59,661 nt of DNA from Oehlia diaphana (Eukaryota; Glomeromycota; Glomeromycetes; Glomerales; Glomeraceae), in assembly GCA_003833135.1 (NCBI GenBank), contig QZLH01000672.1, positions 1 to 59,661 of the forward strand, read 5' to 3'. A model generated the notes under the pieces. It worked only from the letters and a program-made list of their open reading frames with translations, ran no database searches and was not told where the DNA came from. This document shows positions 1 through 11,500 of this stretch, one piece after another. The stretch's first letter is position 1. Every line of letters begins with the position of its first letter. The position numbers and the translations under genes were made by a program.

Positions 1-754
1 GGTTAATTAACCTATAGTTAACTAATATATTAATTTTTATAAATAATAAAATAAAATAATAAAATTTATTTATTTATTAAAATAATTATAATAAATCTTA
101 TATATTTTATTGGGCTTGTAAAATTTCAAAAGTATTCTGTTCTTCTTCACTTATACTATGCATAAAGTTTTCAATTTTTGCATTTTTTAAATGCTTATTT
201 TGTTGCTTTACTGTAAAAGAAATAGATAATTGAGATGCTTCAGTAATATTAGTAATATTAGAAATTTCTGTAGTTTGTTGAGATGTTTTTGTACTATATG
301 AAGCTCTTATTAAGATGCTCTTACTTTCTTTTAGCAGTACTACATTCAAAAGTTTTGGAGCAATAATTACAAGTTACAGAAGGATGTTTTTTATTATTAC
401 TTTCTGTTTCAGTAATTTTCTAATGCTTCCAAACTTTTCCTTTCTTTTTCTCTATAATTGCAAGAATTTTTTTTAAAAATTATGTAAAAAATAAATGTAT
501 TAAAAAAAAAGAAAAAAAGATCATAAAAAAAAAGATTATCAAGTTATATAATGTATAAATTATAAAATAGATCTATACCATTTTTTACCAATAATTAACA
601 AATTATAACTAAAATCACATGACTTAAATTCTGCATTTTTATTGGTTGATTTAAAGTAACGGTTAATTAACCATTTTAAACTAATTATAAGTAACATAAT
701 TAACGGTTAATTTACTATAATTAATTAACTATGGTTAATTAACGCCCATCCCTA
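1..754. mobile_element. hAT-type element remnant, cut by the left window edge
   Basis: The right end, read on the minus strand, begins TAGGGATGGGCGTTAATTAA, which fits the hAT terminal pattern (YARNG). The window opens at GGTTAATTAACC, the word that also fills the right end (661-750), so the left terminal repeat is entered a few bases after its start. The word GGTTAATTAAC and its complement recur at both ends as a sub-terminal array. The 8 bases after the right end, CTTGTATA, would be the target duplication; its partner lies outside the window. The interior holds the BED-finger relic described separately. hAT assignment is from terminal sequence and BED finger. Confidence 0.6.
107..437 (-). 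pseudogene. BED zinc-finger end of a hAT transposase, frameshifted
   Basis: Read on the minus strand, the sequence gives a short stretch with an aromatic start, the motif HPSVTCNYCSKTFE (the first two cysteines of a BED finger) and a stop. A second frame then carries a Ser/Thr-rich linker and the segment IENFMHSISEEEQNTFEILQ, which resembles the region between the BED finger and the catalytic core in fungal hAT proteins. The two parts are in different frames, so the gene is broken. The catalytic RNase H-like core and the C-terminal dimerisation region are absent. The relic could be the coding remainder of a deletion derivative mobilised in trans. Confidence 0.5.
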
Positions 755-799
755 CTTGTATACCATATTAATGAAATTAAAGATGCCCAAAAATACAAT

Positions 800-965
800 A
801 CCAATTCCAGTATTCCCCAATGGCCTTTCACTTTACTGATCTGTAGCCGTATTAATTCAGGGAAAACTAAAGAAGTTCTTAATCTCATGCTTAGAAATAA
901 GCTTTATTGAATATTTAATGGAAAGAAAGGAGGGAGGCCAGCTATGGTAATGCATATTGCATTTA
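800..965 (+). pseudogene. P-loop ATPase fragment of a mobile element
   Basis: One frame reads [20 protein letters not shown], then a leucine-rich stretch, a TGA stop, then IFNGKKGG. The SGKT core preceded by a hydrophobic strand is a Walker A motif; the first glycine of GxxxxGK[ST] is replaced by serine. The W-P-F strand before it recalls the genome-packaging or transposon-borne ATPases (A32/FtsK-like) found in virus-derived elements, but the fragment is too short to place firmly. There is no start codon in context, no Walker B motif, and an in-frame stop, so it is a dead scrap. Confidence 0.4.
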
Positions 966-969
966 ACCA

Positions 970-1215
970 ACTGGAAATACAATATGAATGAACTCTAATA
1001 ATTCAAACTTTGGGACGCAAAATTGGCATAATTACACTGGCAACAAATAGGCAATAGTCAGGTTGCAATATGGTGCACTTTTTTGGCCGGCCATAATAAT
1101 ACATAATGCACCTCCAACTATGGACACGAAATTGGCATACATATACTGGTAACAAATAGGCTAGACTAAGATAATGCATAGTGCACTTCTAATTCTGGAT
1201 ACAAAAAAATACCAT
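970..1215. repeat. Degenerate tandem repeat, unit about 110 bp
   Basis: The segment around ATTGGCATAATTACACTGGC with CAACAAATAGGC (1018-1055) recurs at 1128-1165 as ATTGGCATACATATACTGG with TAACAAATAGGC, each followed by an ATGGTGCAC or ATAGTGCAC motif. A third partial start is visible near 1186. No coding potential is seen. Confidence 0.5.
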
Positions 1216-1384
1216 ATCCTTGAGATACGATCAGATGGCACAAATACATATATATTGGGTTTCAGAAACTTTTCCAAAACATCACCATCACTAGCCCGTA
1301 ACTATGTGAGGGTGTTCTGTCACCAAAATAGTATCACGTGACTGGCGCAGTAAGGCGCAGTATAAATTCAGACCAGCAAATTTT

Positions 1385-1874
1385 GACCAAATTTTTGAAT
1401 ATAATGATTCAGCATCTAATATTACGATCTGGATGAATCTGTGATCCATCAATCTGGTCTATTATGATCCGGATATCTGTGTAAATCTACGAATGTGATC
1501 TAGATATCCAGATATCTACAGATGCATCTGAAAAAAATGTCATGTGACTAATTTTTTTGGAAGAGATTAAATCCAGCTAGAATTAAACGATCACTATGAG
1601 AATTTCCTTATTTAGAAATTTGTGTAATATCACGCAGCTTAGTTTTGAATTTTTATTAGGTGGGAAATTTCCTTTTTTGGAAATTAGTGTAATGTTACAT
1701 GATCAACAGCACTTTTTTATTAGGCCGTTAACAATCTATATCTAAACGGATCATCCAGATTCATTTGAATTATTCATCTGGACCATCTGTCATCAATCTG
1801 AATGATTCGGATAAGCTATAGATCAGATAAATCTATGGATTGATGGATTAGCAGATTGATGGATCATAACACTA
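1385..1874. repeat. GATC/ATCTGG word-dense block, probable element end
   Basis: Two stretches (1405-1530 and 1735-1874) are crowded with the words GATCTG, ATCTGGA, GATCC and ATCCAT in both orientations. The right edge read inward on the minus strand is TAGTGTTATGATCCATCAAT, and GTGATCCATCAATCTGG occurs in forward orientation near 1440, so the block is partly self-complementary. The right edge fits a hAT-like terminus, but I could not find a matching target duplication on the left. The 1550-1730 centre is ordinary AT-rich sequence. Confidence 0.45.
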
Positions 1875-2340
1875 TCGGCATTTAAGCTGGCATAAAAAAC
1901 TGGCAATTAACAGAACTACTCTAGCTTCCTATCAGTTCCTCACTAGTTCTATGACAGTTTCAAGAATACTACCAGATCACTGTTATAGTGTCAAGCTGGA
2001 TCCTCGAATCACATGCCCAAAAGATCAGCCAAAATTATGGTATACTGCCAACCAAAATTAATCTACTACAATTTACTGCGCCACCTGACATGATATTTTT
2101 TTTTACCATATTTTGGCATTTTGATGGATAACAAAATAGATAAAGAAGGAAAGCATTCTCGAATCCTTAACAAGCAACCAAAGAGGTATAGAATGGCAGA
2201 AACTTCATCATAAAACTTGAAATCCAAACAATTACAGACAAGCCAGACCTCCAACATAGAATTCAACAACAAATCAACCATAGAATCCCAATATTATAAA
2301 TTATATTAGAAAATGATTATTGACACATAGAACTAAATAA
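1875..2340. other. No recognisable gene
   Basis: A 71-codon open frame on the minus strand (2066-2281) matches nothing I know and has no supporting features. It contains one TACTGCGCC motif of the kind scattered elsewhere in the window. Confidence 0.4.
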
Positions 2341-2790
2341 AAATAGGTACATTTTGATTATTTAGTAATAGTAATATTTAGGTTATTTAATCACATAATC
2401 ACAAATAATAAATGGAAAAAGCTAAAGAAAAACGAATTCAAATGGAAGAAATATAGTAAGAAAAATAACTAGGTATACAAAATTGTCACAAACAGGTTAT
2501 TTAGTTAGAGTATTTAATCATATTTAGATTATTAACTTTAGATTATTTAGATATATTTAAATCATTTAGTAATATTTAGATTATTTATATTCATACTTAG
2601 ATTATTTAGTTATAGTTGAATTATTTATAGTCATACTTAGATTAATTAGTTATAGTTAGATTATTTTATTATTAAATAATCTGGTCTAAGTCGTTTATGA
2701 CTAAATAATATAATTATATTATTTAGTCATAAACGGCTGATGATTTTAGTATTATTTGAACTGTCTAGATAAAATAATTCTAATAAGCTA
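2340..2790. repeat. TTATTTAG word array
   Basis: The words GATTATTTAG, TTATAGTTAG and TCATACTTAG recur at irregular spacing across 450 bp, mostly in one orientation up to about 2680 and in both around the large palindrome at 2692-2735. This is not a simple microsatellite, since the spacing and linker sequence vary. Confidence 0.6.
2692..2735. repeat. Perfect 44-bp palindrome
   Basis: The 44 bases read identically on both strands with no unpaired centre. The arms begin CGTTTATGACTAAATAATAT. It sits at the right side of the TTATTTAG array, whose word is part of the palindrome arms. It could be a head-to-head junction of two element ends or an excision/foldback product. Confidence 0.9.
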
Positions 2791-3226
2791 TTGATCAAGT
2801 TTTTACGATTAATAAATAGCAAGTTATTGTATAAAACGGATTCTGACCAATTAGAAAAGAACTGAAAAATAGAACTGAACTGAACCATTTAAAGCTTTAG
2901 ACACAGAAATTTTAACAATCTTGTAGCATAAAATTTAAGTAATTTAACTAATCTATTTATTTATTTTGTAATAGATTTTTATTCATTTAAATATATTGAA
3001 TTGTTTATTATAAACTTATCAAAAAATAATCAAATTTTAAAATTTATTTCTAAACTAATCAGTTATTTTTCATTCCAAATATATCCATATATTTTCTATT
3101 TCTTTTTAAAAACATAATTTTATTAATTATGCTTAAATTTAGGCGATTTCTTTAAGGAGTAAAAAATAAAGTAAATCAGATATATGATAAATTAGCTGAA
3201 AATTAAATTAAATTCAGCTAAAATTA

Positions 3227-3349
3227 GAAAATTTATATAATTAAGCATTTCCAATTTATAACAATCAGAAAATTTACAAAATCCAGCATTTCTGATTTAA
3301 GACAATCAGACAATTTACATAATTTAGCATTTCTAATTTATAGCAATAA
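3227..3349. repeat. Three tandem copies of a 41-bp unit
   Basis: The units at 3227-3267, 3268-3308 and 3309-3349 are each 41 bases. They share the frame GAAAATTTA, then AGCATTTC, then CAATCA, with roughly 75-85 per cent agreement by eye. Confidence 0.8.
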
Positions 3350-3949
3350 AAATTTGATATAATAAAATAATAAATTTAATATTTAATTGATAAAATTGTT
3401 AATTAAAATTAATTCTTATTTTCCTAAACTTGATCAAATACCAATAAATCTGGATAAATTATTTTTAATTTACAGTACATAATAAATTGACAAATAAGAA
3501 TCTATTAGCAAATATAGTATTTTCTATTTATTTGATTTATAGTTAAATATTCTCTTGCATTCCTTTAGTCTAAAATTTGGTAAATTACTGGAATAAATTG
3601 ATTAAGAATATAATGAACCAGAATAATACAATCATGTGACTCTTGTATATTATATAATTCAACATTATAATATTAATATTATTATCATTACTAAAATAAT
3701 ATTAAATATTTCTAGAGTTTTATTATCAGACATATACAGGTTGAATAAATGCCATTATTGCAAAATTTGCCTAGAATTTTTTTGGCAAATTGAGAATTAT
3801 TTTGATAAATTGGGGTAAATTGTGTTATAATTTTGGGATAATAAAGAAATTATAATTTAGCAGATTTTGTAAAATGGCATTATTCCTATAGAATTCCTAA
3901 TTAAAATGTTAGAAAATTTTTCAGTAAATGATCATTAAATTGTGGGAAA
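3350..3949. other. AT-rich, no gene seen
   Basis: A 60-codon open frame (3636-3818, +) is low-complexity Ile/Tyr/Asn-rich translation of AT-rich DNA and is not believable as a gene. Confidence 0.5.
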
Positions 3950-4450
3950 TTTTAGGTAAATTTTTAGTAATGTTATGCAAATATAATGTAAATTATGTAA
4001 GTTTTAAGTAAATTTTTAGTAATGCAATGCAAATATCACAGGTTGAAATGCTAAAAATTGGCAAAAAAAATGGTGCAAAAAGCAGTGACTATTCTTGACT
4101 ATTCTTGGCTATTCTTGGCTGTTTTTGGTTATTTGTGAATTAATCTATACTATTTGTAAATAATTTATACAAATTTGCAAATAGTTTATGCAATTTGCGC
4201 CATTTTTTTTACCTATTTTTGCTCATTTGACATGTAAATGTAATGCAAATTGTAATAGATTTAAGTAAATTTTCAGTAATGTTATATAGATGTAATGTAA
4301 ATTATAGTAAATTATAGTGAATTTTTAGTAATTTTATGCAAATATAATGCAAATTGTGATAAATTGTAGTGTATTTTTAGTAATGTTATGTAAATTGTTA
4401 AAAATTTAAGTAAATTTTTCAGTAATATTGTGGAAAATTATAATAAATTT
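3950..4450. repeat. Degenerate array of AGTAAATTTTTAGTAATGTTATG-type units
   Basis: At least seven imperfect units combine the words GTAAATTTTTAGTAATG, TTATGCAAATATAATG and TAAATTATAG. Examples begin near 3952, 4010, 4260, 4315 and 4370. A short stretch of TTCTTGGCTA repeats interrupts it at 4085-4130. Confidence 0.65.
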
Positions 4451-4824
4451 TGCATTTTCCAGTAAATGTTAGCTAAATTTTTGAATAATTTAGTGAAATT
4501 TAGGATAATTTTGGACAATTGAATAAAAATATTTTACTGATTTTAGATAATTAAATATAAACGGTATAAATGCAACATTTTTGGAGACAATTTAGTAAAA
4601 TTTTACAATAATTTTAGGCAATTGAATAAAATTTAATATAATTTTAAACAATTTAGCACAAACATTATGACAATTTAAAATACTGATTAAATAATTTTAT
4701 TATAATATTATTTATTAACAAATGTACAATTATTATTCATCAGATATTTAATGATCCATAGGTAATCCTGCACCTCTAATTCATTCATATATCTAATATC
4801 TAATGTTAAAGTAGAAGTTGGTGA
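4451..4824. other. AT-rich spacer
   Basis: Nothing coding is seen. Words such as TTTTAGGCAATTGAATAAA hint that the upstream array decays gradually into this stretch. Confidence 0.4.
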
Positions 4825-5470
4825 AAATCTACAAAAAAAAAATAAAGAAACATTAGTTAACAACTTAATGTTTCTTAAAAAAAATTAATAAAAATTAAGT
4901 TTTACAACTAATATTGTGAAACTTATCAGTTTATTTTGATTTTCATTATTCAAACATCTAAAACCTATAAAAAGTGAAAGAAAAAAATATTAGTTAACAT
5001 TTCTTTTAATAAAAAAATAAAAAATAAATTTTCTAATGTAATATTGTGAAACTTACTAGATCATTTTGAAGTTTATCATTTTAACATTTAAAACCTACAA
5101 AAAGTAGAATAAAGAAACATTAATTAACATTTTTTTTAATAAAAAAGAAAATTAATTAAGTTTTGCAACCATTCATTGCAAAACTTATCAGTTTTTTTTG
5201 AAATCCATTATCCAAATATCCAGAATTTACAAAAAGAAAAAAGAAATGTTAGTTAACATTTCCTTTAATAAAAAAAAATAATTAATTAAATTTTACAATA
5301 TAATATTATGAAATTTGTCGATTCGTTTTGATTTACATTATCCAAATGTCTAGAATCTATAAAAAATGAAAGAAAGAAATGTTAGTTAATATTTCTTTTA
5401 ATAAAAAAAATAAAAAATTAAGTTTCGCAATGTAATATTATGAAACTTATTGGATTATATATGATATTTC
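4825..5470. repeat. Five tandem units of about 131 bp, each with a stem-loop
   Basis: The stem-loop AAGTTT...AAACTT starts at 4897, 5026, 5158, 5288 and 5420, a spacing of 129-132 bp. Each unit also has a TTAGTTAACATTTC element that is itself part of an inverted repeat; the first copy, 4845-4876, has an 11-bp perfect stem. The stem at 5158-5186 is perfect over 11 bp (AAGTTTTGCAA with TTGCAAAACTT). Other units differ at paired positions: in 5288-5316 a G-C pair has become A-T, and the seventh pair is T-A, T-G or C-G in different units. Confidence 0.8.
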
Positions 5471-5584
5471 ATAAAAGAAAAATTACTGCTGTTTAGCAAT
5501 ATTTTGGACATAAAAAATGGTTAGAAATAGTATTGAAACTAATCATAAAAATTTCTTACTTAACTTTCTAGTCTACAAAAAGAA

Positions 5585-5925
5585 ATGTTAAATATGTAAA
5601 AGAAAATGCATGACAATTACTAATACTTACTAGGTTTAAGAGTCTGCTCATAATAATACATTAATATTAAATGTATAAAAAAAATGTGTATTTGCATACT
5701 ATTATCAACACTTATTAAATTCAGGAATATGTTTATAAGAAACTGAAAAATAAACTGAAGTATTAGCAATTAATATGTAAAAGGAGAACTCATAATAATT
5801 CCATTAATACTTACTGTCTGTTTAAAAAAAGTTTTAGCATTTAATGTGTAAATAGAAAATTCATAATGACATTATTAACACTTATTATCTGTGTTAGCAT
5901 TTAGTATTTATACTATCTGTCTAAA
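5585..5925. repeat. About four degenerate tandem units of 75-105 bp
   Basis: The motif AATGTGTAAA followed by CATAATGACATTATTAACAC, or close variants of it, recurs near 5588, 5668, 5773 and 5846. Copies are much more diverged than in the preceding 131-bp array. Confidence 0.5.
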
Positions 5926-8135
5926 CATTTACAAATATTTGATCAGCTATCAAACTTATTAAATTACATGATCAAAAGGAATGTGTTGCAATACAAAGGT
6001 ATATAAAAATTAAACTCTAATATTTATATTAATAAAAAAATGATGTATCACAGTATTTTACTAATATACAAATAATTAACCAATTATTTAACAAGTTATA
6101 ATACTAAACAAATTATAGTATACAATAAAATTGTAGATAATTAGAAAATAAAGAACTTTGATTATATCTTTTATTGTATTTTAGAATTTAGTTAATTTAG
6201 GGTTCAATGGATTCAATTATAATACTAATAACTAACAATTAAAAACTTGATAAAGTCCATTTATTAATATTAGATTTTCCTATTATGCTTTTATTAAGTT
6301 TTATTTATTTTATCTTTATACAACTACAAATTACACATGCTAATCAAAATTAGTATCTGACCACTTTTTTGAAGTGATAAATTTATATATGCATAATATT
6401 GTGAATTTAAAATTTAAAGTTATATATATTTATTGTACTATTGTTTATTACTAAATAAAAATTTAATAATGAATTCTATTTTCATTGATGGCAATAGCTT
6501 CCATAATTTTACAAAGTATACTATTAATAATATTCTAAAGATATATCTATCCATGTATTTTTAACATGATTTTCAAGTATTTTTATCAGAAAATTTAATA
6601 AGGTCAAGTATTATATATTATATAATAATATTATATAAGATTATAGTTTGGCCTATAACTACTTATATAAACATAATATTATGTAAATTTATAAAAATTT
6701 GCGTAAGATTATAGATTAAAATTTAAAAATCATATATCAAGAATATTTTGTTATTCAATGATTGGATCTTTATAAATTAAGATTTATTAGATCTGCTTCA
6801 TTAAGTGGATTTGAATGGTAATAATTACATTTTTATAGGATTGATATTTGATATATAATTGTACTTTAAAGATTTAAATAAATTTTAAAATAAGTTTTGA
6901 TCCAATGATCATATAACTATAATTTTTAGTGTATTGGATTTGTTTATTGAAGCAATTTAAATGGTGGTAAATTTGTATTTATTAGATTAATAATAACAAT
7001 AAAAGTTACAGGATTTTTTAAATCTTTTAATTTATCATTATGTAAATTATAAATTTACTCAGTAAATGGTTTATATTTCTGAAAAATTCTGAAAAATATG
7101 AAAAATGTAAAGCATAAAAATTTGTTTATTGTAATTAGTAATATAAAATTGTATAATATTTATATCAAATTACCATGTGATAATCTGCATAATTTTAGTA
7201 AAACAAAAAAACAAAAAGTTTAATTTATGTATTCTATTATTTTTTTTAAAAAATATTGATAATTTAATTTTATTGATCATACTTGATTTTTGGTATATTG
7301 AATTTATTGATATACTGTATATAATTTGTACACAAAGAGCTAATATTTTTGAAACAATTTCTTTACATTAAATATTATTTTATACTAAAAAAGCCTATTA
7401 TTTCAATTTTTTTTAAATCCCAAATCCATATTGATTGTTTATTATAATTATTTTTTTTTTAAAAATCATTTTCTTGAATTTTTTTCTAATTTCTAGAAGA
7501 CTAAAAATTTTATATAAATAAATCATATGATCAGAAAGGATCATCGATGTTCATTAAACATCTACACAGTTTATTATAGAATTCTTGCAAGTTAAATAAC
7601 TGCACATTAAAAAGAATTATTCTAAAATATTATTAACTAAGAATTTTTTATAGAAAATAACTATGATTAACTAAAGGGAAAATTCAGTATCGGTCTAATT
7701 AATCTGGGGACTTAGAAATTTTTTGTTATTAAATCACCCTTATTCGTCACGGGAGGAATTTTCCCTCCGGTTAAAATTAGTTTTTATATTATTATATGAA
7801 TATTTCCCAAAACTAAAAATACAAATCAGTACAGTATCAGTACGGTAACTATAAAAATTATGTGCGAGATGCGTATTGAATTTCAAAGCATGAAAGTTTT
7901 TTTTTAAAAAAAAATTTGCGGGAAAGTAAAGTATTAACGTGAAAGATTAAATCGAAATTTCACGGTTTAAAAAAATGGTTAATTAAATTATTGTGTTTCC
8001 CAAGTTTATTTAATGTATATTTTTTAAAATTATGATGTAATAAAAAAAATGTGATACAAAAAACAATGTATGTAACAAAAAAATATTTAAATATTGTTGT
8101 TCGGTGTTCGGCTCGGATGACTTACCGAACCAAAT
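5926..8135. other. Very AT-rich tract without genes
   Basis: No conserved coding signal was seen on either strand. The only notable change is a short island of higher GC at 7680-7780, with a CGGGAGGAATTTTCCCTCCGG segment that is nearly but not exactly self-complementary. Confidence 0.5.
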
Positions 8136-8139
8136 TTTT

Positions 8140-8565
8140 TTTTAAGTCATTTGAAAAAATGAAAAAAATAAATATTTTCGTTTTTATTTAATTTGAAAAA
8201 AAGAAAGAAATATTTTTTCGTGTTCGCTTAATTGAAAAAAAAAGGAAGAAATATTTATCGCTTTTACTTATTGAAAAAAGGAAAGAAGTACTTTTTGTTT
8301 TTACTTAATTGAAAAAAGGAAAGAAGTACTTTTTGTTTTTACTTAATTGAAAAAAAGGAAAGAAGTATTTTCGTTTTTACTTAATTGAAAAAAAGGAAAA
8401 GAAGTATTTTCGTTTTTACTTAATTGGAAAATGAAAGAAATATTTTTTCGTTTTACTTTAAATTGAAAAAATAATAAGAAATGGTTCAGCGTTTTATAAA
8501 AAAGAGAAATATTTTTAGTTTTGCTTAATTTAAAAAAAAAAAGAAATATTTTTTTCAAAATATTC
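8140..8565. repeat. Minisatellite, unit about 43 bp, roughly nine copies
   Basis: The unit is approximately TTTTTACTTAATTGAAAAAA followed by GGAAAGAAGTATTTTCG. Copies in the centre (8270-8440) are almost identical and decay towards both ends, the pattern expected of unequal exchange. The minus strand is open for 71 codons here and would encode repeats of QLSKNENTSF, but this is a by-product of the repeat. Confidence 0.8.
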
Positions 8566-11500
8566 TAATTTTTTTTTTAATAAAACGGAATATTTGTTTT
8601 TTTTAATAAAGCAATAGTATTATCGTTTCCTTATTTTTTAAACGAAACGGAATAATTAAAATATTTTTTTATTTTTCAAAAACGAAATATTTTTTTTTTT
8701 TTAGTAAAACTACTTTTTTTTTTTCATAAAACGATATATATTTTTATTTTATTTTTTAAAGAAGACGTAGAAATATCTTATTTCTTTCTTAAAAATTTTT
8801 TTTTAAAAAAAAGGAAATATCTTTTTTTTATTTTAAAACAAGAGAATATATATATATGTATATATATATTTTATTTAATTTAAAAATAAAGAGCCTTTTT
8901 TTTTTTGAAAATAAAGACGAACCTTTCAAAAAGAAAAGTACCGAAATAGTATTTTTCTTTTTTTTTGAGGGTACTTTACCGGATTGGACTTCATAATAAG
9001 GTGTGAGAATTGGAATTAGAGAGTAGGGAGTTTAGGAAATGTTAGAATTTGACTGAACGTCCCTTTTATTTTTTTTTTCTTGTAGATACTTCCTTGATAG
9101 GAATTGAGATTTGGAAACCCTCACTAATGTTCCTTTTCATTTTCATTTTTTTTTTTCTTTAGACAGCTCCTGGACTTAGATTTTGATTTGAGATTCCAGA
9201 ATCGTGAGTTAAAGGTGGCGAATGTGTTTTTTTTTGTTTGGACGTTACTAACGTTCGTTTCATTTTTTTTTAGGATCAGCTCTTGATAATTACGTCGGTA
9301 ATAATTATTGCGTCTGTACGAATAATTACGTCAGTATAGTACCTACCCGGATACGCGCGCCTTTATCCTTCATTGCCTAATAACTTCAACCTTGAATTCC
9401 GACCTACCATCAGCCTGCAAAATCTTCGGGCAATTCATGTTGTTATATACCTTCATAAATGCTTTGCAGAACTTTGGTCATAGATTTATTACGTTGGTAC
9501 AAATTAATTACGTTAGTCAATATACTATTCAGCATTGTACCGTTATATTATAGCAATCAAAATCAATTCTGTTGTAAATAAATCTGATTCACAAAAGTGT
9601 ACAAATTGTATTTTATTTTAAAAGTTGTAAATTTACATTAATTTTACAATATTAAGTAGTAATATTAAAGTTAATAAAAATTTGAAAACAACTTATAAAT
9701 AAAGAAAGCCTTAATTGAAAAAAATAATGATCCAAATAACTAATATTTTAATTTGTTTTAAATATAAATTAATAATATAATTCCTTATTCACTTGAGGAC
9801 TTACTTAATTATCTTGATTATTTTTATAGTTAGTCTTGTGCATGCATTATATATTCTTCATAGGGCGAAATCTACGATTCCCAACTTCAAGTAGTTAAAA
9901 AGAAAAATTCTCAATTTGAATGATTATAATTATTTTATTTAAAGGAAAAAAAAATATCACATATATTTTTGAACATATATTATTTAAAATATTTGGCCAT
10001 GAAAGTTCTGTATAAAAAAGAAGCATAAAAAGTGCATACAAAGTTAGATTTTGTTATGAAACATCAGAATAATCATTAAAAAGTTCACTTACTAAGCAAT
10101 CAACCGAAATTGGATAAAAAAAAGGTATTGGTCATCGATCCGTTCGATCGTAAAAGGTCTATAATATTTTTGTAAATACCTAGAAATCAACTTTATGAAA
10201 AAGAAACATTTATAGCTTCAAAATATCATACCCCAAAAAAACGCGAAAAGACGAATGATATCATCGTTTTTCCATGTCGTGGTGCGTGGTATCTAATTAT
10301 CAAACTTGTCAATAAATGAATGTTACAAACTTAATATAACGTACATATAACGTACATAGTTCATAATATTTAAATTACATACCATCGTTCAAGCCGATGA
10401 CTGGCTATGTAATAAAGTCGCAAGAGTTCGTGATCGATGATTGGTCTCGACACTTTTCCTGATTCTAGATATCATTACATTTGATGAAGACATCATCTTT
10501 CAACTCTTCATTATTAATTTTGTGAAAAATGGTATTAATAAATTACTAATCATAAATTGTTGATTGTAAGGATGGCAAAAAATTATTTTATTAATTTTGC
10601 TGATTCACGCGTTATTCGGTGATTGGATTAACGGCAATAAAGCAGAGACTTTACTTTTCCTTGGAACCCTTATTAATTCATTGGTTATCAAAATAATACA
10701 CGTTTTCGTTTGTTTTCTCCTGATTTAGATCTCTTCAATTTCCTTTGGAATAAACCAGGAACAAGCGCTATCATCATCTTCATCATAACCCACTCTAATT
10801 AAACCGCAACCTGCAGCACGCCCACATTGCCACCATCATATTTTCCATAAATAAGATCATGTATCATCTCTCACAATCACGATTTCTCAATGTTATTTCA
10901 CGGGGCAAATTACTGGTTTTAAATATCGAGACCTTTAATCCATCATTCTGATTAAACATCATCCGTAAAAATATAAGCAACTTTTTTCCTTTTGTAAAAG
11001 AGATCAAATCAACCATTTTAGTAAATATTATGGATCGTTAAGAATAATAGGATCATATATTTTATTATTCTAATAAGCTCTTTAAAAAGCAACAAACCTT
11101 GACAAGTATATAAACAATGCACAATCTTTTTCATAAATAATGAAAGTAATCGTGTAATACCTTCCATTACTATCCTTCTCAAGTGGAAATAATCCACTGC
11201 AAAGACCAAAGGTTAATAATTGTGACTAACTACGATGAAAAATTAGACAAATGGAAGAAATACAACCTAAACAAGCTTCGCTGACCTTTTATTTTTTATT
11301 CTTTGTTAAAATATTTTAATTAATCAAATTCTTGTCTCCTTAGTCGATGGTTATATGCTGAATGATGAAATTCTTAAGAAATAATGTTAAAATAAAAGTT
11401 GAACTTGGTAGAATCTTATGACTAAAACTATAATCTACATCTAATTGTAACTAGAGAGTTTGATCGTCACGTATAATGAGAGATGATTTTAATTTGAAAT

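Noticed and set aside
7735..7785. GGGAGGAATTTTCCCTCC as a terminator or palindrome
   Set aside because: The two halves are not exact complements in the required orientation and no gene precedes it.
8343..8558. Lys/Phe/Asn-rich 71-codon frame
   Set aside because: Translation of the 43-bp minisatellite; composition follows the DNA repeat.
9285..9530. Possible gene in a GC-richer patch
   Set aside because: No frame stays open or gives motifs; the patch consists of AATTACGTC/T words.
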